64,000 bases of DNA from Calothrix parasitica NIES-267 (GCF_002368095.1 NZ_AP018227.1:6526123-6590122); one strand, 5' to 3'; counted from the stretch's first letter, positions 26,335-36,163 are shown. The notes: generated by a model from the letters alone, not told the origin. Numbers and translations are program-made.

Positions 26335-28218
26335 ATGAGCATCTCCAAACCTGTAAAGAAATCTTATCAGCGCAACCGTCCCCGTAAAAATGATTGGCGA
26401 TTATTTTTGCGTTTAGTTCCCTACGCTCGCAGCTATAAAAAACTTCTATTAATTTCAATGTTACTGTTGGTACCAGTAGCAATATCAAATGCTTTACAGC
26501 CTTTAATCGTCGGTCAGGTAATTTCTCTGGTTCGTCAAGAACCTAGCACCTACGAGTTTATTAAAAGTAACCCGGAGCAAGGATTATTTTTCCTGCAAAT
26601 AGTTTTACTGATTACCGTTGTTATTCGTCTTGTATTAACCGGTTTTCAAGGATATTTAGTGCAAAAAGTCGGACAAAATATTACGGCTGATATCCGCAAA
26701 GATTTATTTCAACACGTTACATCCTTAGCAGTACGCTTCTTTGATAAAACCCCCGTAGGTAAATTAATTACCCGATTAACATCCGACGTAGAAGTTTTAG
26801 GAGATGTTTTTGCAACGGGAGCAATAGGTATATTTTCCGATATATTCTCCACCTTGGTAATTATCGGCTTTATGTTCTCCACTCAATGGCAGCTTGCATT
26901 ATTATTATTGCTACTGCTGTTTCCCGTATCAGCTTTAATTACCTTCTTCCAACAGCAGTTTCGTAAAGCCAATTATAAAGCTAGAGAAGAGCTTTCGGTA
27001 TTAAATTCCCAGCTACAGGAAAATATTACCGGGATTAACATAGTACAGTTATTCCGTAGAGAAAAATTCAACGCTAAACTATTCGAGAAAACCAATAACC
27101 TTTACGTAAAAGAAGTTGATGCGACAATCTTCCACGATTCCGCTGTTTCAGCCACTTTGGAATGGATTGCATTAGTGGCGATCGCCGGAGTATTGTGGAT
27201 TGGTGGCTGGTTAATTTTGGGAGATAGTTTAACGGTTGGAGTACTAGCAAGTTTTGTATTGTACGCTCAAAGATTATTTGAACCGTTACGACAATTCGCA
27301 GAAAAATTTACCATCATTCAAGCAGGTTTTACAGCTATAGAACGAGTGTCTGATATCTTGGATGAACCTATTGAAATCCGGGATAAAGTAAACCCGAGAT
27401 ATTCCTTGAGCAATAACTTTGAATTTGGATATATCGACGAAATAGTAGAAAATTTAGAAAATATCGGTGAAAAAATTGACCCTACAAAACTAGGAGAAAT
27501 CCGTTTTGAAGAAGTTTGGTTTGCTTATAAAGACGATAATTACGTCATCAAGAACTTAAACTTTATCATCAATCCCGGAGAAAAAATCGCTTTAGTAGGC
27601 CCCACCGGAGCCGGGAAAAGTACAATAATTCGTTTATTATGTCGCCTTTATGAACCCAGTAAAGGAAGAATTTTAGTCGATGGAATAGATATCAAAGAAA
27701 TACCCCAAGCCGAATTAAGAAGGTATTTAGCAGTAATTTTACAAGAAGGATTCTTATTTGCTGGTGATGTTAAAAGCAACATTACATTAGGTGATAATTA
27801 CACCTTTGAACAAATTCAAAAAGCAGCACAATCCACCAACGTAGAAGAATTTATTGAAAGATTACCCCAAGGTTATAACTCCCAACTCCGAGAAAGAGGA
27901 ACCAACATTTCCAGCGGAGAAAAACAGCTATTAGCCTTCGCTCGTGCTGCAATTCGTAACCCTCAAATATTAGTATTAGATGAAGCAACCGCTAACTTAG
28001 ATGTATCAACAGAAGCTCAAATCCAAAAAGCTTTAAACGACCTTTTAGCCCAACGAACAGCAATTATCATCGCTCACCGTTTATCCACAATCCGCAACGT
28101 CAACAGAATTTTCGTACTCAAACGTGGTGAATTAATCGAGCAAGGTAGTCACGAACAACTAATAGAACAAGGAGGATTATACGCGACATTACACAATCTA
28201 CAAATGCTTAATCAGTAA
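26335..28218 (+). CDS. ABC exporter half-transporter (MsbA/MdlB-like)
   Basis: A 627-residue fused membrane plus ATPase protein. Residues 30-345 are the six-helix exporter domain, with the coupling motif FFDKTPVGKLITRLTSDVEVL. A roughly 25-residue acidic insert (YIDEIVENLENIGEKIDPTK) follows, and then the ATPase: Walker A GPTGAGKST near 421, Q-loop ILQEGFLF, signature SSGEKQLLAFARA in place of LSGGQ, Walker B ILVLDEATANLD and the H-loop AHRLST. The SSGEK signature is seen in heterodimeric MdlAB-type exporters, but no partner gene is adjacent, so it may act as a homodimer. Substrate unknown; lipids, drugs or peptides are possible. Confidence 0.9.
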   Translation: MSISKPVKKSYQRNRPRKNDWRLFLRLVPYARSYKKLLLISMLLLVPVAISNALQPLIVGQVISLVRQEPSTYEFIKSNPEQGLFFLQIVLLITVVIRLVLTGFQGYLVQKVGQNITADIRKDLFQHVTSLAVRFFDKTPVGKLITRLTSDVEVLGDVFATGAIGIFSDIFSTLVIIGFMFSTQWQLALLLLLLLFPVSALITFFQQQFRKANYKAREELSVLNSQLQENITGINIVQLFRREKFNAKLFEKTNNLYVKEVDATIFHDSAVSATLEWIALVAIAGVLWIGGWLILGDSLTVGVLASFVLYAQRLFEPLRQFAEKFTIIQAGFTAIERVSDILDEPIEIRDKVNPRYSLSNNFEFGYIDEIVENLENIGEKIDPTKLGEIRFEEVWFAYKDDNYVIKNLNFIINPGEKIALVGPTGAGKSTIIRLLCRLYEPSKGRILVDGIDIKEIPQAELRRYLAVILQEGFLFAGDVKSNITLGDNYTFEQIQKAAQSTNVEEFIERLPQGYNSQLRERGTNISSGEKQLLAFARAAIRNPQILVLDEATANLDVSTEAQIQKALNDLLAQRTAIIIAHRLSTIRNVNRIFVLKRGELIEQGSHEQLIEQGGLYATLHNLQMLNQ

Positions 28219-28363
28219 TCAATTATCAATTATCAGTCAGTTGTTAGTTATGAGAAGTACGATACTTCAATTTACTGAATAAAATTTTATAAATTAAATT
28301 TAGATTGCAATTATAAATTTTATATATTAAGTTCTGTATTGATAATTGACAATTGATAATTGT

Positions 28364-29155
28364 TCACCGTTCCAATGAGTTGAAAAGAGAAATTTTCAAA
28401 TTAATATATTTACTTAGCTGCTGCATAATCATAGCTTGTATAGTGTCTAAAGTCGTATTTTCGTTTCTAGGAATATTCCAATACAAAATAGCAATGGCTT
28501 CTTGAATGTAAGTTTCTAATTTTATTAATTCACGCGTACTTAATTTCAACGTATTTTCATCATTAGAATCTTCATTATTATCATCTATATATATATTGGG
28601 TTGAGAAAACATCTTCCCATTTGGCATTTTTGCATCATACAGAATAGTATTTCGTAATTTCACATTAGAAATAATCGCTTGATGCAAATTTGCACGACTT
28701 AAATCAGCATTGGTTAAATCCGTTTGTATCAATTTAGCCTTAATTAAAGAAGCACTTTTTAAATTTGCATCCGTTAATCTTGCTCCCCTTAAATTCGCAC
28801 CAGATAACTTAGCACCACTCAAACAAGCACTTGTTAAGTCAGCTTCACTTAAATTAGCATTGATAAGTGTAGCACCTCTCAAATTCGCTCCTCTCAAATC
28901 AACCCCTTCCAGACTTGCTTCTCTTAAGTCAGCTTCCCCCAAATCAGCTTCACTCAAATTCGCTCTCGCAAATCTAACTTTACAGAGTCTAGCGTTAAAC
29001 AAATCGGCTTTTATCAAATTAGTGTCAGTCAAAATTGCTGCTTCTAAATTAGTATGACAAAGCTTTGCACCTGCTAGACACAAAGAAGCTAACTCAACTC
29101 CACTAAAGTCTCTCAAGCCATCTGCATATTTTTCTAGTAATTCTTCTACTGTCAT
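28364..29155 (-). CDS. Pentapeptide-repeat protein
   Basis: A 263-residue cytoplasmic protein. Residues 20-175 consist of about 30 tandem pentapeptides of the A(D/N)LXX type (for example ANLSEADLGEADLREASLEG, RGANLRGATLINANLSEADL), which form a right-handed square beta-helix. The C-terminal 85 residues are different: an acidic Asn/Asp stretch (DDNNEDSNDE), then a helical part (LETYIQEAIAILYWNIPR) without a known domain. The N-terminal VEELLEKYADGLRDFSGVEL is common to cyanobacterial members. Function unknown; some pentapeptide proteins mimic DNA. The complementary strand is open in a shadow frame because of the repeats. Confidence 0.9.
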   Translation of the reverse strand: MTVEELLEKYADGLRDFSGVELASLCLAGAKLCHTNLEAAILTDTNLIKADLFNARLCKVRFARANLSEADLGEADLREASLEGVDLRGANLRGATLINANLSEADLTSACLSGAKLSGANLRGARLTDANLKSASLIKAKLIQTDLTNADLSRANLHQAIISNVKLRNTILYDAKMPNGKMFSQPNIYIDDNNEDSNDENTLKLSTRELIKLETYIQEAIAILYWNIPRNENTTLDTIQAMIMQQLSKYINLKISLFNSLER

Positions 29156-29808
29156 TTTGATAAGAGAAACCTAACGGTAAGATAAGAAAATGTAAACATT
29201 AAGAAAATATTAAATTATTTACAAAATGATAGTCCACAAAAATGCACATTTCGTTATACAAATTGAGTATAAAAACACATATCTTAAAGTTTTGCAAACA
29301 AAAACATATCTATAGATAGTTGACCTTGAAAATAAAAATGTATTTTTAGTAAGTTAATTTAAATAATATAAATTAGTAGTTGACTAGGTGTAACTTGTTT
29401 AATCTTAATTTCCTTCTCCTCTCCCTTAACAAAGAAAGGGGTGTCCCCTAGGAGGGAGTGAGGTTAATTACGTACATCACATCACAGAAAACTGCTACGT
29501 AACGGTTTTCACGATTGATGAAATACGAATTAACCTTGGGGACGTCCAAAAATTAAATTACTCAATCCAGTATCTAATACGACTATCAGATTTTTCTCCC
29601 CCTGCTTCCCCTGCTCACCAAAGCGATTGATTATTTTTTTAATTGGAAGTCCCTTATCCCTTCCCCTACCTTGTCAAGAACAGGGGTTTATGAATCCTTA
29701 AACAAGCAAAAACCTGATTCCTCCAGGAAACCAGGTCTGATAATTTAACTAACTCTGTAGTCAATCTTATTTTGCGACTTTTCTATAAGAAGAAAACAGG
29801 ATTATGAA
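29156..29808. other. Intergenic region between two minus-strand genes
   Basis: 653 bases. Bases 29405-29465 are a diverged CCCTCTCCC repeat (TCCTCTCCCTTAAC ... GAGGGAGTGAGG). The rest is AT-rich and should contain the promoter of the pentapeptide gene; I see no confident elements apart from the terminator at 29708-29736. Confidence 0.5.
29708..29736 (-). terminator. Terminator of the conserved 158-residue protein gene
   Basis: Read on the minus strand, ACCTGGTTTCCTGG, AGG, AATCAGGTTTTT forms a stem (ACCTG with CAGGT and inner pairs) ending in a T-run, 73 bases after the stop codon. Confidence 0.65.
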
Positions 29809-30285
29809 TTATTTATTGACAGGAGTCTTAACTTGACTAGCCATATCTAAAAATGAACTCATATTTGCACCGGGACGACGGCGCACGTTATTATTTTTAG
29901 GTATTAAATACTTAGGAGCAAACAGAGTTTCCTTATTATCTTCAGGCTTATCTGTAGTTACAGCTTCCTTCGCAGCTTTCTTCTGAGCCTCCTTCTTCTC
30001 TACAGGAACAGCCTTAGCTTCTAAACCTTTAGCTGTTTGAACCATTTCCACATCAACTTTTACAACTTGTTCGGATGGCACTTCTTTTACTTTACCATCT
30101 GCTTTTTTTACCTTAGTTGTATCCTTTTGAGTTGTAGCAGCAGCTGCTGGTTTTTTTCCATTAGTAGATGCTTCCACCGGTTTAGAATCAGCCTTTGGCA
30201 TTGGTTCATCAGGTTCATCTTTTAACTCTAGAAAAAAGTTACCATTTTCTTTCTTCCCAGCAAAAAGTCCAGATATAAATTTCAT
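29809..30285 (-). CDS. Conserved cyanobacterial hypothetical protein, Lys/Ala-rich
   Basis: A 158-residue soluble protein. Both ends look conserved: MKFISGLFAGKKENGNFFLE at the start and LFAPKYLIPKNNNVRRRPGANMSSFLDMASQV at the end. The middle 90 residues are low complexity (Lys, Ala, Pro, Glu, Thr), probably disordered. From memory, proteins with these two end motifs and a variable middle occur across filamentous cyanobacteria without a known function. Short linear motifs joined by a flexible linker suggest a scaffold or a protein-binding role. Confidence 0.7.
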   Translation of the reverse strand: MKFISGLFAGKKENGNFFLELKDEPDEPMPKADSKPVEASTNGKKPAAAATTQKDTTKVKKADGKVKEVPSEQVVKVDVEMVQTAKGLEAKAVPVEKKEAQKKAAKEAVTTDKPEDNKETLFAPKYLIPKNNNVRRRPGANMSSFLDMASQVKTPVNK

Positions 30286-30714
30286 AATTTCCTCAAATTA
30301 AGGTTTTGATAAAACTAAACGTGTTGATTTCTTTTGTCTTTTATACCCGAATTTTGACCAAATTAATTAATAATTATGTATTTTCGTAAACTAGTCTCAA
30401 AAATACCTATTTGTCTTATCCCATCTACTTTCCAGGCATTTTAGTACCTAGGGACGGTTGAAGTAACAACTTTTAATTAACCTTACTGCCTAAAAACGCT
30501 AAACGTCTTATGATTCAAGCAATTTCAGGCAATTTGCAGTTCATCTCAATTATTAGATTTTCTTGTAACCTAGAGCAAGACTGTGATAAATGATTTAACA
30601 AAAGTTAACAAAGATGCGGTTAGTGGTTGGTGGAGAGTTAGCAGTGTTAGCGGCCAAGATGGTCGCATTACGGTATAAGTAAATGAACTAAAGTAAATTC
30701 TATCTATATATTAA
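30286..30714. other. Divergent intergenic region
   Basis: 429 bases between a minus-strand and a plus-strand gene; it must hold both promoters. AT-rich, no repeat family, no hairpin with a T-run, no convincing small gene. Confidence 0.5.
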
Positions 30715-31335
30715 ATGAATAAGGAAAATCAGCAGCGCAATCCTGTACTGTTAGTTCATGGTATTTGGGATACTGGTAAAGTATTTCGGAGGATGATTCC
30801 TTTTCTTAACGAACTTGGTTGGAAGGTTTACGATTTAGATTTGACTCCTAATGATGGTAGAAAAGGTTTGGATGAATTAGCCGAGCAGATTGCACATAAG
30901 GTTGAATCGACCTTTGGAGAAGAACAACCTTTTGATTTGCTTGGTTTCAGTATGGGGGGAATTGTAAGTCGTTATTACGTCCAGCGGCTGGGTGGAATTA
31001 ACCGGGTACAAAGATTTATTACGCTTTCGGCTCCAAATCACGGTACTTTGACGGGATACTTCAATCAAGGACTTGGTTGCGTACAAATGCGTCCAAATAG
31101 TGCTTTACTCAGAGATTTAAATAGCGACGTTCAAATGCTATCGCGAATTAATTTTACTTCTATTTGGACACCTTACGACATGATGATTGTCCCAGCAAGT
31201 AGTTCTAAAATGTCCGTAGGAGATAATTCTACCGTACCAGTTTTAGTACATGCTTGGATGCTTAAAGATGAAAAAAGTTTGAGTGCGATCGCAACAGTAT
31301 TATCCGCTCCAGTAAAGGGAATTGCTAATTTGTAA
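30715..31335 (+). CDS. Alpha/beta-hydrolase, triacylglycerol-lipase-like
   Basis: A 206-residue cytoplasmic hydrolase. The oxyanion region PVLLVHGIWDTGKVFRRM, the nucleophile elbow GFSMGGIVSRYYV (Ser in GxSxG), the acidic residue in TPYDMMIVP and the catalytic His in VLVHAWMLKD are all in the right order. The phrase ITLSAPNHGT after the nucleophile marks the LipA/EstA (triacylglycerol lipase) group. With about 206 residues it is a minimal lipase without lid insert or secretion signal, so an intracellular lipid ester is the likely substrate. Confidence 0.87.
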   Translation: MNKENQQRNPVLLVHGIWDTGKVFRRMIPFLNELGWKVYDLDLTPNDGRKGLDELAEQIAHKVESTFGEEQPFDLLGFSMGGIVSRYYVQRLGGINRVQRFITLSAPNHGTLTGYFNQGLGCVQMRPNSALLRDLNSDVQMLSRINFTSIWTPYDMMIVPASSSKMSVGDNSTVPVLVHAWMLKDEKSLSAIATVLSAPVKGIANL

Positions 31336-31385
31336 TTGGTAATTGGTAATTAACTCATAACTCCTAACTCCTAACTCCTAACTTT

Positions 31386-31817
31386 TTACACCCTGTCCCC
31401 AATCTGTGTAAATTCAGCATTACCGAAAATTGCTTCGGGATAGCGGTAATATTTATACTCCATCAAGTTGTGAAATGGGTCTTGGAGGAAAAAGGTACGA
31501 TGTTCGAGGGGAGTATTTGTGAATCGATTTTTGGCTGATTCTCGAAACGGTAAATTTCGGTCTTGTGCTTTTAATAGTAAATTTTCCCAATCAGCTTCTT
31601 GAGTAAAAACCAAACCGAAATGTCTGGGATAAATACCGCGTTGAGGTACAATCGGTTCCTTGGTTACGTGAGCAACTAACTGATGTCCGTAAAGATTGAG
31701 AATTAAAGCATTGCGATTTTCTCTACCGGGGGTGCATCCCAAACCATCAACATAATATGCTTTAGTTTGGGCAATATCAGTTACCGGAAATGCGATGTGG
31801 AAGATTACTTTGGACAT
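31386..31817 (-). CDS. VOC-superfamily (glyoxalase/dioxygenase-like) protein
   Basis: A 143-residue protein with two beta-alpha-beta-beta-beta units. Probable metal ligands are the His in IFHIAFPVTDIAQTKAYYVDGLGC, the His in YPRHFGLVF, and the Glu in HNLMEYKYY, which fits the H/H/E pattern of metal-dependent VOC enzymes. The final EYKYYRYPEAIFG occurs in a group of uncharacterised glyoxalase-like proteins. Reaction unknown. The start codon is directly preceded by heptad sequence. Confidence 0.82.
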   Translation of the reverse strand: MSKVIFHIAFPVTDIAQTKAYYVDGLGCTPGRENRNALILNLYGHQLVAHVTKEPIVPQRGIYPRHFGLVFTQEADWENLLLKAQDRNLPFRESAKNRFTNTPLEHRTFFLQDPFHNLMEYKYYRYPEAIFGNAEFTQIGDRV

Positions 31818-32099
31818 TTGGGATTAGGAATGGGTAATTGGTAATTGGTAGTGAATTGAGTTAGGAGTCATAAATAGTAAGTAGTTTATAGAGAGTAGTT
31901 TATTTTCTCCCTATCTCCTTGTCTCCCCCTCTCCTTTTCTCTTTCTTTCCCCTCTCACCACTCTACCCCCTCTTCCCCTCTAAAGTTAACAGTTCAAAAA
32001 TCGTATAGTAACCACCTATTAACAATTAACTAATAACCGTAATATTTACAGAATAGGAAACAAATCCAAAATTCAAAATCTAAAATCCAAAATTGAAGT
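31818..32099. repeat. Heptad and pyrimidine repeats between divergent genes
   Basis: AATTGGT heptads (31830-31850), a C/T-only tract (31905-31980) and an AAATCCAAAATTCAAAATCT tract (32060-32096) reach the NagZ start codon. Confidence 0.65.
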
Positions 32100-33167
32100 A
32101 TGTTTGGAAATCATCTAATTGTCGGAGTTTCGGGTACTGTATTAACTGATGAAGATAAAAGAATATTAAGTACAATCAAACCTGTGGGAGTTTGCTTTTT
32201 TGCTAAAAACTTCCGGGATGGCGAACCTTATGAAATCTGGTTAGAAACTTACAAAAAACTCAATCAAGAGATACGAGAATATACCGAACGCGAGTCGATG
32301 TTTATCTCCATCGACCATGAAGGAGGAAGAGTAATTCGTCCACCTTTACCAATTACGCGATTTCCCTATAGTTATGTGTGTCGCAAACGAGCGCGAGAAG
32401 TAGCGAAAGCGATGGCAACTGAGCTAAAATCCTTGGGAATCAATGTATCTTGGGCACCAGTTGCGGATATATTTTCTAACCCTAATAATCCGATAATCGG
32501 ACCGCGTTCCTTCGATACAACACCAGAAACAGCGGCTCAATATGCTCGCGAATATTTCCTCGGACTCAAAGAATCGGGAATAATAGCCTGTGCTAAACAT
32601 TTCCCAGGACACGGAGATACCAACACCGATTCACACCTATCATTACCGATACTAAATTTAAGTAAAGAAGCAATTCAACAGCGAGAATTAATACCTTTCA
32701 AAGCTTTAATTGCAGAAAAAATTCCTTTAATTATGACCGCTCATATACTTTTCCCTGAAATTGGAGGAGATAAACCAGCGACATTTTCTCAACCAATTTT
32801 AAGTCAGATATTGAGAAAAGAACTTGGTTTTGATGGAGTAGTGGTATCCGATGACTTAGATATGAAAGCAGTCGCGGATATGTATGACAAAAGCGGTACC
32901 GTAGCAAATACCTTAAATGCAGGTTGCGATATATTTTTGATGTGTGGTAATTTGCCTTCATCATCCACCGAGCGGATTGAATTTATTGCTGGAGATTTTA
33001 AAAAGTCGTTAGAAAACGGTAGCCTTGATGAATCCGTGGTGGCAGCAGCAAACGGTAGAATTGAGAAACTATTGAGTCAAACACCGCAATATTCAGTTGA
33101 AATGCTTGATAAAGATATTTTATTAAAACATGCACAATTGGCTATTAACTGTAGTTTTGATAATTGA
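32100..33167 (+). CDS. nagZ: Beta-N-acetylhexosaminidase (GH3)
   Basis: A 355-residue enzyme that removes N-acetylglucosamine from peptidoglycan fragments during cell-wall recycling. GH3/NagZ motifs: FISIDHEGGRVIRP near residue 75, the general-acid dyad loop ACAKHFPGHGDTNTDSHLSLP, and the nucleophile Asp in FDGVVVSDDLDMKAV. Length is that of single-domain NagZ and there is no signal peptide, fitting the cytoplasmic enzyme. No ribosome-binding site is evident, because heptad-type repeats fill the leader. Confidence 0.92.
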   Translation: MFGNHLIVGVSGTVLTDEDKRILSTIKPVGVCFFAKNFRDGEPYEIWLETYKKLNQEIREYTERESMFISIDHEGGRVIRPPLPITRFPYSYVCRKRAREVAKAMATELKSLGINVSWAPVADIFSNPNNPIIGPRSFDTTPETAAQYAREYFLGLKESGIIACAKHFPGHGDTNTDSHLSLPILNLSKEAIQQRELIPFKALIAEKIPLIMTAHILFPEIGGDKPATFSQPILSQILRKELGFDGVVVSDDLDMKAVADMYDKSGTVANTLNAGCDIFLMCGNLPSSSTERIEFIAGDFKKSLENGSLDESVVAAANGRIEKLLSQTPQYSVEMLDKDILLKHAQLAINCSFDN

Positions 33168-33550
33168 AATCTTGATCTAGAGACGTAGTACTGCTACGTC
33201 TCTTTCAATGTGGAATCACCACTTCTTAGATTATTCCAAATCCCCGAAAAATTTATCATTATCCCAGCATCTTCTCAGCAAAAACTCATCTAGCTTTATA
33301 TAAATCGTATTTAAATAAATATAGAAAACATTAAATCTGCTAACAGATTTTTGTCAGCCTTGTAGAATCAACGGTGGGGTGGGTTTTACCTACCACCGCT
33401 TTTTTCATTTTTCAGTTGTAAGCCAAATTCACTTTCAGCCAGCATTTGTCCAACTGACAGTTATTAATACTAATATTTGTACAACCTAATCTAAAATCCA
33501 AAATCCCTGCATAAATTCATCCGTTGTCAAAATACAAAATCTAAAATCTA
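33168..33550. repeat. Intergenic region with palindrome, hairpin and heptads
   Basis: A member of the GAGACGTAG palindrome family lies at 33179-33203. A small hairpin AAATCTG/CAGATTT (33333-33350) is followed by the terminator at 33372-33405. Bases 33488-33550 are AAAATCTAAAATC-type heptads up to the ArsM start. Confidence 0.6.
33372..33405 (+). terminator. Rho-independent terminator
   Basis: CGGTGGGGTGGG pairs with CCTACCACCG around TTTTA and is followed by CTTTTTT. It lies about 200 bases after NagZ, so it could end that transcript or a small RNA that includes the hairpin at 33333-33350. Confidence 0.65.
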
Positions 33551-34519
33551 ATGACCTACCTAGAAACAGCAGCCAAATTTTACAGCGATGTAGCTCAAAC
33601 TCCCGAAATTGGGCTTTGTTGCGTGCAAAGTACCCCCATGCAGTTACCGGGTTTGAATATTCCTCTGAAAATGCAGGAAATGAACTACGGATGCGGAACT
33701 ACAGTCCACGCGAATGAACTTAATAACGAACCTACAGTATTATATATAGGCGTTGGTGGTGGTTTAGAAGCATTACAATTTGCTTATTTTTCCCGTCGTC
33801 CCGGTGCAGTAATTGCAGTAGACCCAGTTGCAGATATGCGTCAAGCTGCAAAAGAGAATTTAGAAGTAGCAGTTAAAGATAATTCTTGGTTTGATACCAG
33901 CTTCGTAGAAGTTCGCGAAGGAGATGCTTTCAATATACCAGTTGCTGATAATTCAGTTGATATCGTCGCGCAAAACTGTTTATTTAATATCTTTGAACCA
34001 GAGGATTTAACTCGTGCTTTGCAAGAAGCATATCGCGTATTAAAACCTGGTGGACGCTTACAAATGAGCGACCCAATTGCAACTCGTTCAATACCAGAAC
34101 ATTTGAAAAAAGATGAACGATTGAGAGCAATGTGTTTATCGGGAGCGTTGACTTATGACGAGTACGTTCAACGCATTATTAATGTTGGTTTTGGACAAGT
34201 TGAAATTCGCGCTCGTCGTCCTTATCGTTTGTTGGAAGCAACAACTTATAATTTAGAAGAAAATTTGCTGTTAGAAAGTCTTGATTCAGTAGCTTTTAAA
34301 GTCCCAATTCCAGAAGATGGAGCTTGTGTCTTCACAGGTAAAACAGCAATTTATGCCGGTCTGGAGCCATTTTTTGATGATAATCAAGGTCACATTTTAC
34401 AGCGAGGAATTCCAGCCGCAGTATGCGATAAAACCGCTGGTAATTTAGCTGCTGCTTTACCAGAAAAAGTAATTGTCACCGATTCCACTTGGTATTATGA
34501 CGGTGGTGGTTGTTGTTAA
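33551..34519 (+). CDS. arsM: Arsenosugar-type arsenite methyltransferase ArsM
   Basis: A 322-residue SAM-dependent methyltransferase that methylates arsenite. The SAM site is VLYIGVGGGLEALQFA then VIAVDPVADM, and the motif QNCLFNIFEPEDL follows. Cysteines for arsenic binding occur in GLCCVQSTPMQ, in NYGCGTT and in AMCLSG; the C-terminus ends in a GGGCC motif. This cysteine arrangement and the N-terminal DVAQTPEIGLCCV are typical of the ArsM version that pairs with radical-SAM ArsS for making arsenosugars. ArsS follows 163 bases downstream on the same strand. The leader consists of heptads. Confidence 0.88.
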   Translation: MTYLETAAKFYSDVAQTPEIGLCCVQSTPMQLPGLNIPLKMQEMNYGCGTTVHANELNNEPTVLYIGVGGGLEALQFAYFSRRPGAVIAVDPVADMRQAAKENLEVAVKDNSWFDTSFVEVREGDAFNIPVADNSVDIVAQNCLFNIFEPEDLTRALQEAYRVLKPGGRLQMSDPIATRSIPEHLKKDERLRAMCLSGALTYDEYVQRIINVGFGQVEIRARRPYRLLEATTYNLEENLLLESLDSVAFKVPIPEDGACVFTGKTAIYAGLEPFFDDNQGHILQRGIPAAVCDKTAGNLAAALPEKVIVTDSTWYYDGGGCC

Positions 34520-34682
34520 AATCAGTTAGCAGTTATCAGTTAACAGTTAGGAGTTAGGAGTTAGGAGTTAAGAGTTAAGAATAAAAAATCACTTGTAGTG
34601 GGAGCATCTTGCTCCCTTGTTATTTTTAATAAGATAAAATATTCCCAATTCCCCATCCCCAATTACCAATTACCAAATATTT

Positions 34683-35669
34683 ATGATTCAAACTAGAATA
34701 ACACCCTTTAATCGCAAACTGAATTCGACTTTAACAAAGAAAACAATCAACGTTTTACAGATTAATTTAGGTAAGCGTTGTAATCTTGCTTGCAGTCACT
34801 GTCACGTTGATGCGGGACCGAAAAGAACTGAAGAATTATCTCCAGAAATTTGCGAGCAGTTAATTGAATTAATTAATACATTTCCCGAGACTAAAATTGT
34901 AGACTTAACTGGTGGCGCACCGGAAATGAATTATGGTTTTAAACCATTAGTAGAAGCTGCAAGGAAGAGTAATAAACAGGTAATCGTTCGCTCTAATTTA
35001 ACTATTTATTTTGAAGATGGATTTAAAGACATTCCAGAATATTTTGTTAAGCATAAAGTAAGAGTTGTTGCTTCTTTACCCTGTTATCTCGCTGACAATG
35101 TTGATAAAATGCGCGGTGATGGCGTTTTTGATGCTTCGGTGAAAGCGCTGCAATGGTTAAATAAATTAGGTTATGGAAAAGAATCAGATTTAATTTTGGA
35201 TTTGGTTTACAATCCGCAATTACCTACAAGCGAAAATTTTGCTTTAACTCCCAATCAAGTCAAGTTAGAACAGGATTATAAAAAATTCTTAGAAGATAAT
35301 TTCGGTATTGTATTTAATAACTTATTTGCAATTACTAATTTACCAGTCGGTAGAACTAAATTTCATTTGGAAAGAACTAAGTTATATAAACCTTATTTAC
35401 ATTTTCTCGAATCGAACTTCAATCCAGTTACCGTGGAAAATTTGATGTGTCGTGACGAACTCTCCATTGATTATCTCGGTAACGTTTACGATTGTGATTT
35501 TAACCAAGTGATGAATATTCCAGCGAAAACTCGTGATGGAGAAAATATTACAGTCGCGAAGTTGCTTGAAGCTGGTAATTTAAACTTGATTGAAGAAGTT
35601 CAAACCGCTAGCTATTGTTACGGTTGTACTGCTGGTAGTGGTTCTAGCTGTGGTGGTGCTTTGTTGTAA
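34683..35669 (+). CDS. arsS: Radical SAM protein ArsS (arsenosugar biosynthesis)
   Basis: A 328-residue radical SAM enzyme. The 4Fe-4S cluster cysteines are C33, C37 and C40 in GKRCNLACSHCHVDAGP. The C-terminal region holds further cysteines (DCDFNQ, SYCYGCTAGSGSSCGGALL), as is typical of the ArsS family, in which the last cysteines may be replaced by selenocysteine in some organisms; here no in-frame TGA is needed. In the arsenosugar pathway ArsS is thought to transfer a 5'-deoxyadenosyl group to dimethylarsenite made by ArsM. The neighbouring arsM supports this role. Confidence 0.87.
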   Translation: MIQTRITPFNRKLNSTLTKKTINVLQINLGKRCNLACSHCHVDAGPKRTEELSPEICEQLIELINTFPETKIVDLTGGAPEMNYGFKPLVEAARKSNKQVIVRSNLTIYFEDGFKDIPEYFVKHKVRVVASLPCYLADNVDKMRGDGVFDASVKALQWLNKLGYGKESDLILDLVYNPQLPTSENFALTPNQVKLEQDYKKFLEDNFGIVFNNLFAITNLPVGRTKFHLERTKLYKPYLHFLESNFNPVTVENLMCRDELSIDYLGNVYDCDFNQVMNIPAKTRDGENITVAKLLEAGNLNLIEEVQTASYCYGCTAGSGSSCGGALL

Positions 35670-35875
35670 ATTCGGAATATGGTTCGTAGTCAGCGATTTA
35701 TCGCTTTCCCCCTAACGTCAGGAGACGTAAAATTTTACGTCTCTACATTTCGACCTGGAACGTTTGGGCTAGTAAATCCGTCAAATATAATGCAATCGAA
35801 TCTTCAACTACAAATACATAAATTCTGCTAAAAAACATCCCGTTACCAAAACTGTTACCAGCGAACTATTTTTGC
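35670..35875. repeat. Intergenic region with perfect 22-bp palindrome
   Basis: 35722-35743 is GAGACGTAAAA/TTTTACGTCTC, the same outer arms as the GAGACGTAGCA family but with a different, still complementary, centre. It lies 53 bases after ArsS and might end its transcript. Confidence 0.6.
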
Positions 35876-35904
35876 TTGACGATTATAAAATGGTAATCAA
35901 ATAA

Positions 35905-35972
35905 GCAAGTCTCCTTACACCATATTATAAACCGTAGACCTCCCTGAAAATATCCTACGGTTTCTTTTTTTA
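35905..35972 (+). ncRNA. Candidate small RNA A, Yfr1-like
   Basis: A TTGACG box at 35876 is followed 30 bases later by the unpaired-looking motif CTCCTTACAC (35911-35920), a short A/T spacer, and a terminator hairpin AAACCGTAG ... CTACGGTTT (35929-35963) with CTTTTTTT. The order motif, spacer, terminator is that of the cyanobacterial small RNA Yfr1, whose core is ACUCCUCACAC. The -10 box is poor and the motif differs at one to two bases, so identity is uncertain. The CUCC core could pair with Shine-Dalgarno sequences. Confidence 0.45.
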
Positions 35973-36163
35973 TCTATAAGTAGTTAATAATCAAATATAT
36001 AGCGCTACGCCAAGGTTTAAGGTTTAAGTTAATGTTATAGTCGGCATTAATTAGTATTATATAGCTTCAACATTTATATATAGATAATTATCTAATAAAA
36101 AGTCTTGTTTCAAAAAATGATACGTCCGGGTTTATCCAGCAACTTGCTAGCTATAATGGGATT

